A stretch of 64,000 nucleotides of DNA from Phragmites australis (taxonomy: Eukaryota > Streptophyta > Magnoliopsida > Poales > Poaceae): NCBI RefSeq assembly GCF_958298935.1, contig NC_084944.1:20057679-20121678 (forward strand). Direction: 5' to 3'. The notes under the pieces were generated by a model. It did no database searches, was not told the DNA's origin, and saw only the letters and a program-made list of their open reading frames with translations. This document shows, piece by piece, positions 1 through 9,798 of the stretch; positions within the stretch are counted from its first letter, which is position 1; each line of letters opens with the position of its first letter. The position numbers and the translations under genes were made by a program.

Positions 1-10
1 CAACATTAGA

Positions 11-190
11 AACTAATGCAACTAACCATTTCGGTAATCACATGTCACAATTCAACTAATTTCAAATCTCAAATAAAGTAATTGCTACAAGAGCTTCAAA
101 CGTATGAAACTAATGCAAATAACCATTCGGTAATCACATTATCACATATCACAATTCAACTAATTTCAAATCTCAAATAAAGTAATTGCT
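11..190. repeat. Tandem duplication of an AT-rich unit
   Basis: An AT-rich unit of about 80 bp at 11-86 recurs at 108-190 with few changes. Both copies run from AACTAATGCAA to AAGTAATTGCT. No coding potential is visible. It is a local duplication in unclassified repeat DNA. Confidence 0.7.
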
Positions 191-830
191 AAACTTAATT
201 CAACTACACTGATTTTAGTTTGAAACAAAACTATTTGCTAAACTGTTTGCTAAATTTGACCATTCCTAAATATGGTCATTGCTAATAACGCAAATACCAG
301 TTTCTAAGTTATGCTGACCATAACCCTAACCCTAGCGCTGTCACTCACCCTCACCTAATTTCTAAATTATGCTAGACCTAATGTAACTAATCTACCATGT
401 TTTATTCAACAAACAAATAACAATGCAAAAAAGCCCCCAAAAAATTACATAATGTCGGTTGTGTTGTTGTCGGCGTCGGCGGAGGAGATCATGATGGTGT
501 GGGTGGAGGAGACCGTGGCAGTGCGGGTGTAGGAGATGATGGTGTCAGCGTCGGCTGTGGCAGCGCAGATGGAGGAGACCATGACAGCACGGCTCCCTCT
601 GCGGCCGCGCGACGAAGAGGGCACGGGATGGGGGCATCAAGAGGTCAGAAATGCGGTAGCATGGAGAATGACAATGGCGATGGAGAATGGAAGTAATGGC
701 GGCGGATCTAGGCAACGGTGGTGGAGGAGAGCAAGGAAGGCGGATCTGGGCAACGAGTAAGGAAGGCTAGGGCAAGGGGAAGGTGCCAGAATATATAGAG
801 GGATAAGGCTATTAGATAAGGTCTAGGTAA
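191..830. other. No recognisable gene; low-complexity GA-rich stretch
   Basis: Positions 191-450 are AT-rich with nothing identifiable. Positions 465-780 are rich in GGAGGA/GTGGCG triplets, which give short open frames on the plus strand. The predicted peptides are glycine/aspartate-rich or arginine-rich and match no family I recognise. A short CCCTAACCCTAG run near 322-335 is too small to be telomeric. Confidence 0.5.
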
Positions 831-968
831 GAACCGCTTTTGATAGTAGTATTAGAAGCGTTTAAAAATAGTTTCTAATAGTCAACTATCAGAAGTGGTT
901 GTAAGGATCAATCGCTTTTGATAGTTGGGTATCAGAAGCAGTTTTACCATACAACCGCTTCTTTTTGT
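831..968. repeat. CACTA-type subterminal repeat cluster
   Basis: Multiple direct and inverted copies of an AGAAGCGGTT/AACCGCTTCT motif occur here, several joined by TGATAGT. The same motif family fills 7200-7427, 17130-17345 and 24415-24740, and in the last two cases it lies next to clear CACTA ends. I infer a remnant of the same CACTA family. No CACTA terminus is visible at this copy. Confidence 0.65.
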
Positions 969-2072
969 TTCCCGCACCCACTTTTTAACTACATAATGTC
1001 ATAACGAACGTCCATCTCAAATTTGAAGTAGATCCGCCATGCTGAAGAGTTCGTGGTGAACATATAGTTGTGGTCATCTCCTATTTTTGGGAATTTCCCG
1101 ATAACAATGTAAGGTAAGCCATCATTATCAAGATTATCCTTTCTTGCTTTACTTTCAGTTTCAGTTGTTTGGTTCCATCTTTGTTTTCTACTTCTGCCTT
1201 ATAGCTCCTGAGGTGCTTAGTCCTGAACATACCTTGTTCAAGAGAAAATGCTGGTCACTTCTGAGACTTCAAGGCGTTGCCAGCTGCCCGACCACATCCT
1301 GGAGCTAACTGGCCATGACCACTCCTTCTACGACCCATGTCGAAGCTGGGGCAGGCCAAGCATCGACTAATCAGCCCTGAGACCCAGAGAGAGAGCGAGG
1401 AAATGCGGGATCCTTCACCGATTCATACTCACTTGAACAGCTGATTGCATGAGGATGCACCACAGATGCGGATGACGCACAAAGCGGCGGCGGCGATAGG
1501 GTGGCAGAGCCAGTCAAGGGCAGCTGGATGGCAACGGGCAACCACATCATACAGCTGACTGGCGCCTGCATCGCTAGACGCCCCACCTGGCAGCCGCCTC
1601 CCGACCAGTGGCGGGCCTAGCATTTTCAAATTGGGTGTACATAACTAAAAAAATTGTTCGATAACTATAAATATTAAACAATGATAAGATCAATGAGTTT
1701 GTTTGGCTCTTGCGTTACTCAGTAATAAATGGTATTGCAAATATTGATAGCGAACAACTGATTAAGGACTGCCAAGAAAACAAGTTCAATTTCACATGCC
1801 ACATCAGATGATACGGTGCTGGAGTCGCAAACCATAGATTTTGTAAGGATGTTGCTCGTTACATTCTGTAGATGTTGAACAGAACATGAATCATAATTCA
1901 GTATGAGTAGGAATTAAATTGAACCAAAAAAGTCCATGGCAACCTTAACCATTACCTGACATATTACCCCTAAATATTCAGGAAACATTTGAGGTTTAGA
2001 CTCGGGATGCAAGCACCTAACTAGTCCTGCATCTAACATCTCAACAACCCAGTTATGTCAATCCCCTTGTCA
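969..2072. other. Intergenic or old transposon DNA without a recognisable gene
   Basis: Short open frames here (for example minus 1371-1629) match nothing known to me. Around 1611-1645 the motif CAGTGGCGGGCC, followed by a GTACATAACT stretch, resembles ends of hAT elements of the TTF zinc-finger type. A similar CAGTGGCAGACC lies at 37078. This resemblance is weak. Confidence 0.4.
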
Positions 2073-2247
2073 GTGATAGAAAGAGCAAACACAAGCACAT
2101 GATCGAGGTACAAATGCTATCCTCATTTTGCATCAAGCATTCAACAATTCAACACTGGCATGTTAATGATAGAAACTTAGAAAGAGCACACAGAAGCACC
2201 TGATCTAGGTACAAATGCTATTCTCATCTTGCATCAAGCAATCAACA
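2073..2247. repeat. Tandem duplication (~75-80 bp unit)
   Basis: A unit starting TGATAGAAA and ending CATCAAGCA(A/T)TCAACA at 2073-2145 recurs at 2167-2247 with scattered substitutions. This is local duplication in non-coding DNA left of the Helitron. Confidence 0.65.
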
Positions 2248-2389
2248 CTGACAAGGAAAGAAGCTATCCACACCTTCAGAGTCACGGGAGGGGGCTCTGT
2301 AAGGTCGCTGTATGGGCGTAGGCTCCGTATCTTGCATCTCCGTATGGGCGCGGGCGCCGCGGCGGCGGCCGCGCGAGAGCGAGCGCAGC

Positions 2390-2590
2390 TAGCGCCGGCC
2401 GCACCCTGCCGCGCTAGCGCCGCCCCGCAGAGCCGTGCTTGCGCCGGCGCCGCCGCCACCCGGACCAGCCGCGCTCGCGCCGCCACGGCTGCTCTCGCTC
2501 TCACGCTGCTCTCGCTCTCGCGGCGGCCGCGCCCTGCCGCGCTAGCGCTGCCCCGCCGAGCCGTGCTGGCGCCGACGCCAACGCCACCCC
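2390..2590. repeat. Very GC-rich tandem duplication (~128 bp period)
   Basis: The segment beginning CCTGCCGCGCTAGCGC near 2405 recurs near 2533 within a block dominated by GCC/CGC. Long open frames on both strands (plus 2215-2775, minus 2205-2729) are a by-product of the composition. They encode alanine/arginine/proline-rich strings without domain character. Confidence 0.6.
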
Positions 2591-3148
2591 TACCCCTACC
2601 AGCCGCCCGCCCTCCATCTCGATTCTCACTCGTGTGTGCAGCGTGCGTATACCATTTGGGGCTACGGGCGCCTAATCGGGCTGGTTGTTGGTTGGGCTTC
2701 GGCGCTTCAACGGTTGAGAGTTCGGCCACAACGGTTGCACGAAAGAGAGGGGAGGGAGAAATCTCTCCTACTTAAAAAAGCTGTAAGACGTGATCCGTCC
2801 GTCCAATGAATCCTCTGTCGATTCCTCCGTCCATGTCCTCCGTCCGTCCATCCGCTTGTTCGCTCACCCGATCGGACGACCATGCCTTCGTCCGCACACC
2901 CGCGCCCTCCTCCTCAGCCTCGCCCTGCTCCCAAAATTGCCGCCAGCTCTCCATCCGCAAGCCCACGTCCCCCCTCCGCCGCCCCCGGCTAGTCCGCCCG
3001 CACCCCATCCTCCTCACCCTGCTCCCGAAATCGAATCTCCCAGCGCTGCATCGGACCGTCGCCTTTGCCTCGTCGCCGGCCTCCGCCGTGCCACCTCCCT
3101 CCGTCGACCCCGGCCGCGCCTCCCTCGGCCCCGCCGCCACGCAACGCC

Positions 3149-3271
3149 ATGAAGCTGGACATGTCCGTGGTTGAGAACTGCGTAGGCTTCCCAGCCGGCG
3201 ACGACGGCGGCCTCTCCTTCGCCGCCGATGCGGCCGACGTGCCAGCCATGGAGCTCCACGCCTGCGCCGAT
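3149..3271 (+). pseudogene. Captured first-exon-like fragment, gene not recognised
   Basis: An ATG at 3149 opens 41 codons (MKLDMSVVENC..) with normal amino-acid composition, ending at a good 5' splice site (GAT|GTGAGC) at 3271/3272. The upstream 400 bp are CT/CCG-rich, like a grass 5' leader. The fragment sits in the Helitron upstream of the CYP71-like exons, so a chimeric transcript could join the two. I do not recognise the protein. The coding call rests on composition and the splice site only. Confidence 0.4.
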
Positions 3272-3930
3272 GTGAGCAGCCGATCCCCCTCCCAGCCCGT
3301 CGATCTCCTCCAGGACGCTCCACGTGGATTCGTTTTGCCGGGGTTCCGATCTGGTCTTCGCCTCAGCTGAGTAGCCTGTAGCCGAAGGAGAAGAAGATGA
3401 ACAGCACCGGGGGCAGTCACTAGCAGTAGCAGTAGAGTCTCCGGCATCAGCAGCTGCAACAGGCGCTCCTGATGTAGCAGGCACAGTAGCAGCAGCAGTA
3501 CCAGTCCAGCGACCATGACCCAGGTCGTCCCCCGGATCCTCATTTCTTGATCTATTGCTTTGGGTGTGCATTGGGCATCAATATTGCCTCCCGATCTGCC
3601 TGTTTCTTGATCTGCTTGTGAACCCTCTAACACTCTCGTCTCAGCGTCATATTTTATTTCGTGTGTGATAGTGGTTTGTGGTAGTAGATGGATTAGCTTT
3701 AGCTACCTGCTACTTGGGCTGAATTTTATGATTTGTCAGCAATATATGCTGAAATGTCAAACTATTCTGTGGTGTGATTGCTGTGGATTCAACTTTAGTG
3801 CTTAATGGATAATTCTGTTTGAAGAGTTTGGATCTATGCTCGAATAAATTTTTATTGAGCTTATAGGGAACACTGTCTGTTGCAGTGTCTGAGATGGGGG
3901 CTTAATTGCCCTTCTTTTCTTCTTTTCTAG

Positions 3931-6595
3931 GATATCTGAAGTTTTGGAAGAAGAAACCTACTTGGATTGAATTTGCTAAACATTTTCGGTCTCATCTCAG
4001 TCCCATCGAAGGCTTAGCTGTGAGTGTGCACATTCTTAAGTTCATTTCCTCGACTAAGAGGAAGTTGTTACATTCATGTGACCTATCTTATGCCACATAC
4101 ATTTTTTTCTTTTTTGATTAAACATAAGGTGTTCTTTGGCTTGCTTGTTGCTACTCTTAGTTATCGCTCCTACGTGTGGTAATACGAACAACTATAAATT
4201 ATAGCATGATTCAGTATTGCAGGTGAGTGTTGATGGTTTACTTTGCTGCACGATATCCAGCAATCAGTCTGTGAAGGTTATGATGTTGTAAACTATGACA
4301 TGATGTTCATGATGTGTCTTCCATTTGTTCCTGGGACTATTGAGTGGGTTTATCGAGAAGGGGATGTTAAACAAAAACTTGCTGTTAGTGACAGAAATAC
4401 CCCATCTATTCACATATATAATACTCAATCCGGTTCAAACGATCCAATCATATCCAAAGAGGTATTCTCTTGTTGCCTTCCATGTTTGTATGTATAATTT
4501 CTATGAATTTACAAGAGGATACCTACTGTATGAGCTTCTTCTTTAACTACAGATTCATGCTGGCCCTGTCAAAGTTTTGAAATATAACCATGTCCATGAT
4601 GTTATGATATCTGCTAACGCCAAAGGACTGTTGGAATACTGGTCTCCATCTACCCTAAAGTTTCCAGAACATGAGTATGTTGCTGCCCCTTTGCAGTTAT
4701 TTTCAACATTATGTAGCTTCATTTATCTTTGCCAAAACATTCTCCTATTGTTCTGATGAACAACTGCAAGCTTGAGCACATGTTTGCATCTTCCACTACT
4801 TTTGCTGAAAACATTGTAACTGGAAAAACATACCAGATAATATATGTTCATCGCAGTGAGATCCAATTAGATCATATTATGTTTGGTAAAAATAAAATTG
4901 TTCAAGGAATAACATAATCGATTTCTCAGCTTTAATCTTGTTCTGAATCACTTCCTTGCTTGATAACAGCCTACCTAGCTGTTTCTGGTTCGGATTTTCC
5001 TTTTTTCTCTCCATCTTTTGTGAATCCTATCACTCTATCAGTATGTTCCTACGATTTCCTTTGTAATAGATGTCCATTCTCCCCCTTGGTGAACGCATAA
5101 ACTTAGACTTACCAACACTCAATGTTGCTATTTGCTTTGCGCAGGGTGAGATTTCGTTTGAAAACAGGCACAAATCTATTTGAAATTGCAAAATATAAGA
5201 CGAGTGTGTCTGCTATCGAGGTACTTTTTATATTCCTAAAATGATTTACATATCTTTTTTCTTTATTCATAGAATAATTAGGCATACAATTGGACAACAA
5301 TGGGCTTGAATGCTTTGCAGCAGAATAAGGGTATTCCCACAATCCCACTGAGATTATACTACTATGCAACTAGATTTTCCTTTTTCATTTTATTCTAACA
5401 ATAGTTAGATGACAGGGGTATCTGAATTTGTAAGACTTTAGACTTGGCATATCCATCTTATCTTATTATTTAGGGATAGGGATAGAGCACTATATTCTGA
5501 ACTGTGTATGATTAGCTGAAAGAAAAATGATGTCGAAGTAAATCATTGGACACAATAAACTCAGCCTATTGTGTTGTCAAATCTGACACTTCATAGAAAT
5601 GATGGCCTGATGGCCAGTCTTGTCCTTCAGATTGTACATTGAATAACTCTGCTAAATGAGCTGGTTGTTTTCAGATGAGCAACGATGGCGCTCAATTTGC
5701 CGTCACATCCCCTGATCGCAGGATACAGGTATTTTGGTTTAAAAATAGGAAACTAAGATGTGTATATGATGAGTCCCTTGAGGTAAGAAGCTTCTCTGGC
5801 AAATATTTGCATATGAAAGGTAACTATGTTGCATTCTTATTTCAATTGAATATTATGATTTGTAGGTGGCACAAGATCTTCAAAGAAGTGATGTTCCATT
5901 GTATCATCTTGACGCTATTGATTTTGGGCGTCGAATGGCTGTTGAGAAGGAAATAGAGAACACAAAAAATGTTCCACAACCTAATACTGTAACTTTCTTA
6001 TTTATGCTACCCTTTTGGGCATAAAGGTATGCTAATTTGGTGATTTGTGTTCTTGAATAGTATTAGACCATTTATATTATATATAGTTATTTTTATTACA
6101 TTTTAAATAACCTATTGAGTACAGACATTGGGGCCTTAGTAGTCGCTCCTAAAGTAAAAAGTGAAAAGCAAAGAAGTCTTGCAGTATCTTGGTTCCCTAT
6201 GTGTCTAGCTGGGGCTTATCATATATGTCTGCACTCTTGAGCAACTGACTGCTTAAATAGATAATCATCGTGCCATGCTCATATGGTGGTATCATTATGC
6301 ACTTTTTTCGCCATTTTTTGCTATTGAACTGAACAACTTGCTGTAAAACTTACTATCCTTATCATACATATGTGCAGATTGTAAACTTGCACACAAATAA
6401 GGTTTCCCGTATCTTGGGAAAGGTAGAGAACAATGAAAGGTATCTGAAAATTGCTCTATACCAAGGCGACAATGGCAACGAGAAGTTTAGAAAAATTCCT
6501 TCAGTAGCTACCAATGTCAATGATAGCAAGGAACCTTTATCAGACCCAACACTGCTATGTTGCGCTTTCAAGAAGCATCGAATATATCTCTTTAG
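3931..6595 (+). pseudogene. CYP71: Captured WD40 part of a CYP71-like cyclophilin gene
   Basis: CYP71 is a nuclear multidomain peptidyl-prolyl isomerase with N-terminal WD40 repeats and a C-terminal cyclophilin domain, tied to histone H3 and chromatin regulation in Arabidopsis. Here only the WD40 half is present, with introns kept: exons 3931-4019 (GYLKFWKKKPTWIEFAKHF), 4223-4461, 4553-4674, 5145-5220, 5675-5782, 5866-6026 and 6378-6595, all with GT/AG borders. The first exon and the whole cyclophilin domain are missing. Two frame-breaking lesions are visible: one base lost near 4279 (the expected KVYDVV becomes KVMML*), and about 16 bp lost near 5988, removing the expected FDESS. Retained introns show DNA-level capture rather than retroposition. 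The piece ends in the intron after the HRIYLF exon, next to foreign sequence. It cannot encode a working enzyme. Confidence 0.9.
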
Positions 6596-6725
6596 GTATG
6601 CCATTCTATCATCTCTGGAGGGTTTTTCATTGGCTGGTTTCTGCTTTTGCATAGTGACTTCCTCTTTGAAAGTTTGTTCATATATGTTATATTGTTATTT
6701 CTTATTTCAAGTGTTTTTGTTCCAG

Positions 6726-6887
6726 GACCAGGCCACTGGAGTCTGGAGGCCTGCCTCCCCCGTTCGATCTGCTGCTGGCGGGTGATGTGGCTTGTTGCTC
6801 GCGCGGGAGCTTGGCCTCAACTCCGCCCGCATCATCGCCTTCTCCGAGATCGCCGCCTTCGCCGAGGACCGGCCTTATCCATCCGGT

Positions 6888-6888
<1 letters not shown>
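6726..6888 (+). pseudogene. Second foreign exon fragment joined behind the CYP71 intron
   Basis: The CYP71 intron that opens at 6596 is closed by an AG at 6724-6725. After it comes a GC-rich, coding-like stretch that is not the expected next CYP71 exon. One frame reads ..LLARELGLNSARIIAFSEIAAFAEDRP, which has ordinary protein character, but I cannot name the gene. Its right side dissolves into a CT microsatellite. It is best seen as another captured exon placed in splicing register with the CYP71 fragment. Confidence 0.45.

Positions 6889-6951
<63 letters not shown>
6889..6951 (+). repeat. (CT)31 microsatellite
   Basis: About 31 uninterrupted CT dinucleotides lie between the foreign exon and the Helitron 3' end, continuing into a C/T-rich tract up to about 7040. 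A run this long and pure is likely to vary in length between accessions. Confidence 0.95.
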
Positions 6952-6953
<2 letters not shown>

Positions 6954-7078
6954 AGCCCTCCTTCACCCTTCTTAGCCCTCCTCCGCCTCCCCCGGTCAGC
7001 TGCTCTCCTCTGCCTTCCCTCGCCAGATCCGGCTTCCCCCAGGTCGGGGACGATCCACGTGTGTTACGTCATATTTTT

Positions 7079-7177
7079 TTAACAAATTTTTGGCGTCCGT
7101 TGCAATGCACGAATAGATAATTTATTTTTATTTAACAAACTTTTGGCGCCCGTTGCAACGCACGGGCAAAAAACTAG
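7079..7177 (+). repeat. Two tandem Helitron 3' termini, the first decayed
   Basis: The motif AACAAA(T/C)TTTTGGCG(T/C)CCGTTGCAA occurs at about 7080 and again at about 7133. The second copy keeps the intact hairpin GCCCGT..ACGGGC and the terminal CTAG. The first has lost the hairpin arm (GCACGAATAG) and has no CTAG followed by T. This is consistent with read-through of an older terminator to a newer one. Confidence 0.8.
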
Positions 7178-7427
7178 TGAAGATTAAAAACTAGAAGCTC
7201 TATTTTATTGGCCCATGTTTCCAAAGCGGTTCTCAAAAAGAACCGATCCTGAAGATGCATATATCAGAAGCAGTTCCCACGGACAACCGCTTTTGATATT
7301 TCAAAAGCAGTTTTTTTTTGACAGAACAGCTTCTGACATTTGAACTAACATAATCAATTCTTCCTTGGATCGAAATCTGATGTATTAGAACTAGTTGCAG
7401 TACAAAACCACTTCTGATAGTAGTATT
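7178..7427. repeat. CACTA subterminal region flanking the Helitron
   Basis: From the first base after the Helitron, the sequence closely matches 24376-24626 (AGATTAAAAACTAGAAGC.., then AAGCGGTTCT repeats). It is therefore the continuation of a CACTA element related to the one at 17113-24756. The match breaks at TAGTATT (7421-7427), where another element begins. Confidence 0.8.
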
Positions 7428-8141
7428 CACTATGTAAGAAATCAACAAAGGAGACACGTCATTAATGATAGCTGCTCAGTACATCTTGGGTTAGGACCCG
7501 TCTCAGACCCATCACTAATGATAGCTCATTAGTGATAGGTCTAGACATCACCTGCCACTAATGATAACACTGACGAATCACTTCACAACACATCACTAAT
7601 GATACAGTCATTAGTGATGGGTTATAGAGAGACCACTCATTAGTGACGAGTGATAACAACACCCGTCACTAATGTGAAATTCATTAATGATGTATGTTGA
7701 AAGCACCCATCACTAATGCGAATATGGGAGGATCCATGCAACCTAGGCCATGGCCCAGGCGGCCATTCCGGCCCAGGCAACCACGGGTGGGCAACCATAG
7801 AGCCCGCCCCGTGCCTATCGCCGCCGCCGCCAGCTCACTCGCACACGCATCCCTCCCCACCCCACCTCACCTCAAATCCCATTTCGCCCTTCCCTGCCCT
7901 CGCCCCCATGGCTGTCGTTGCCCTCACCTCCTCCACCTCTAGCCACGACCCCACCAGTCAGGCAGGCCCAGCCGCACCAGCCATGGACGCCGGCGGCGCA
8001 CGGCCATCGGCTCCGTTGGATGCCTAGGTCTACGCCGACCATGCCGGTAAGGCCCAGATCAACGCCGACCATGCCGGCACCCCCCGAGAGAAATCTTAAT
8101 CTGCACTATGTTCTCGAGGAAGGAAGGAGCAGAGCAGAAGA

Positions 8142-8231
8142 ATGGCGGCCAAGGAGGGTGTCGTGATCACGTGCCACACCAAGGAGGAGTTTGACACCCA
8201 GATGACCAAGGCCAAGGAGGCCGGCAAGTTT
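8142..8231 (+). pseudogene. Captured first exon of an h-type thioredoxin
   Basis: An ATG at 8142 opens 30 codons ([17 protein letters not shown].. to ..KEAGKF), matching the N-terminus of grass cytosolic thioredoxin h. The exon ends at GTACGCG, a donor-like site, and is preceded by a leader-like GGAGCAGAGCAGAAG. The redox-active WCGPC motif of the family lies in the next exon, which is absent, so no thioredoxin activity can be encoded. About 400 bp of upstream GC-rich DNA may include promoter sequence captured with it. Confidence 0.85.
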
Positions 8232-8985
8232 GTACGCGCGCCCACCCCCATCCCCCATCTCCCTCTCTCTGTCTCCACACCGTGCAATCTCCCCATAATT
8301 TTGGGCACTATTTAGGGCTTATTTATTGTAGGTTTCTTTGATTCGTGTTGGTAGGCATCGATTGACTCCATATGCATTCAGATCCCCAATCTGATGCCTG
8401 GTTTGTTTGGGATAGGAGTGGTAGATTCCTGATGATGGGGCTTTGTTTTGGAATTTGGCATGATCTCTTGGTGCAACCGGGAGACTAGTCCATCTAAAAA
8501 AGCTTGCAGCAGCTTTTGACTACGGCTCCTTTCGACTGCTTGCAGCTCTTGTGATTTCCCATTCTTCTCTATTATTACTATTGCTGCCATAGACTCTTAC
8601 TGAATTTTTCCCCGATGTTCTGGTACTTCGAATATGGTACCAAAGAAGAGTGAGTGTGCACTAAATGGACAGGTAAAGAATTTGCAGAAACTATAAAATG
8701 TTTCTCTAGTTTCCTTATTCATGATAGAGCAGCTATATGATTGTCCTTATTCATGCACTACAGAGAAGGTGAATCTTACTTGGATTTTTCAAGTGCTCAT
8801 TATTCCCTGGAGGATGAATTGCTCATTCATACATATGAATTTAGACATGTCTTTCTATTTAGGAGTAACTTTCAGCTATATGATTTTTCTTGAGGAATTT
8901 TATTTCACTTAAGTGAGGACTATGGGTTTATTATTCAAGTTTATAGTGACATGATGGAATTTTTTTTCTTATCTTTTTGCACCAG

Positions 8986-9078
8986 GGCAATGTTATTTCT
9001 ACTCTTGCAATTAATGGAACATTGCCTGGTATAACAAGGGAAAGTATCATCGAAGTTTCTCAGAACAAAGGCTTTAAG
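8986..9078 (+). pseudogene. Captured exon of a branched-chain aminotransferase
   Basis: A 31-codon exon bounded by CACCAG|GG and AAG|GTATAT reads GNVISTLAINGT then LPGITRESIIEV. This is the conserved PLP fold-type IV segment of plant branched-chain aminotransferases (usually GT-I-LPG-TR). One residue before LPG appears missing. The enzyme interconverts branched-chain amino and keto acids, usually in plastids or mitochondria. Only this exon is seen. It lies on the same strand as the thioredoxin exon, so an artificial thioredoxin-BCAT transcript is possible. Confidence 0.8.
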
Positions 9079-9577
9079 GTATATTTTTCTCATAAGTCTC
9101 ATGGATTCAAATGGGGAAGAAATGAGTGCTTGAAAAGTGCAGTGATTGATCAAAGGAAGTTAAGTTGTTGTTTAAATATGTTAGCGTCATATGTTGTGAT
9201 TCTTCCTATGTAATTAGTTCTTTTGCATGTCTTCAGTGCTTGTTTTTCTGTTTCTTGGAAATGCTATTTTATAGTTGTAGGTGTCTTTAATTGGCTTTCT
9301 GTTGTATATTGTAGCAATTCGAACAACCAAATGATGTACTATATGTGTTCATTAGTGGCTTTCGGGCTTTTGTATATTGTAGCTATTTCCTTTTTTTTGG
9401 GGTTTACAAGTGCTCATTAGTAACGGGTATGGATCCGCATCAGTGACGGGTCTGGATCCAGACCCGTCACTAATGAGTCATTATTAGTGACGTGTTTAGA
9501 GTAACGGGTATAAAACACGTCACTAATGGTATTTATCACCCATCACTAATGTGTTGTTTTGAGATAGTTGTTGGGGT

Positions 9578-9798
9578 TATTGTTAAGGACCCCAGACGGC
9601 ACCTTGGCCCAGCTAGCCCATGCCCATGGACCCACACCTCCCGAAGGCTGCTTTCAAACTTCTAGGCTCCGGAGTAACCACCTTCCGGAGCCATGACTCC
9701 CGACGCTTCCATCTCCCGAAGCAATACCTCCCGAAACCTCCATCTCTGGAAGCCATGCCTCCCGAGGCCTCCATCTCTCGGAGCCATGCCTCCCAAAG
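9578..9798. repeat. Short spacer with 31-bp tandem repeats
   Basis: Three imperfect copies of a 31-bp unit (TCCATCTC..GAAGC.A..CCTCCCGA..CC) run from about 9708 to 9798 and stop at the LTR. The preceding 130 bp have a related CTCCGGAG/CTCCCGA character. No coding evidence. It resembles LTR debris of another retroelement. Confidence 0.55.

Larger units (their letters stand above)
2762..7177 (+). mobile_element. Non-autonomous Helitron with captured gene fragments
   Basis: A 4416-bp Helitron. It begins with TCTCTCCTACTT directly after a host A. It ends with a GC-rich hairpin (GCCCGT..ACGGGC at 7148-7167), six to seven A residues and CTAG at 7174-7177, directly before a host T. This is the Helitron signature of A|TC..CTAG|T with a 3' hairpin and no target duplication. 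The limits are confirmed inside the window: the related sequence at 24352-24440 is an empty site in which the left flank (CACGAAAGAGAG..GAA) and the right flank (TGAAGATTAAAAACTAG..) meet directly at 24375/24376. No Rep/helicase gene is present, so movement would need a helicase supplied in trans. The cargo is an unknown exon (3149-3271), CYP71-like exons (3931-6595) and another unknown exon (6726-6888), all in element orientation. Confidence 0.92.
7428..9577. mobile_element. Gene-carrying non-autonomous CACTA-like element
   Basis: A left end CACTATGTAAGAA at 7428 is followed to about 7725 by many direct and inverted copies of an (A)CCCGTCACTAATGA motif. The same motif returns at 9410-9560, followed by a degraded terminus (GAGATAGTTG) near 9577. 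Terminal CACTA plus clustered subterminal repeats is the layout of CACTA elements. The interior holds a thioredoxin-h exon and a branched-chain aminotransferase exon instead of transposase. No convincing 3-bp target duplication is seen, so the right limit is approximate. Confidence 0.65.

Noticed and set aside
322..335. Telomere-like CCCTAACCCTAG
   Set aside because: Only two units; chance or tiny interstitial copy, not a telomere.
2205..2775. Overlapping 174- and 186-codon frames on opposite strands
   Set aside because: Extreme GC composition and an internal tandem duplication explain them; the peptides are Ala/Arg/Pro strings without domains.
2772..3633. Several long minus-strand frames at the Helitron left end
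   Set aside because: They lie opposite the CT-rich leader-like region and the plus-strand exon; Arg/Gly-rich composition, no domain.
6372..6785. A continuous 137-codon frame through the last CYP71-like exon
   Set aside because: It reads through the donor at 6595/6596 into intron; the real exon stops at HRIYLF(R).
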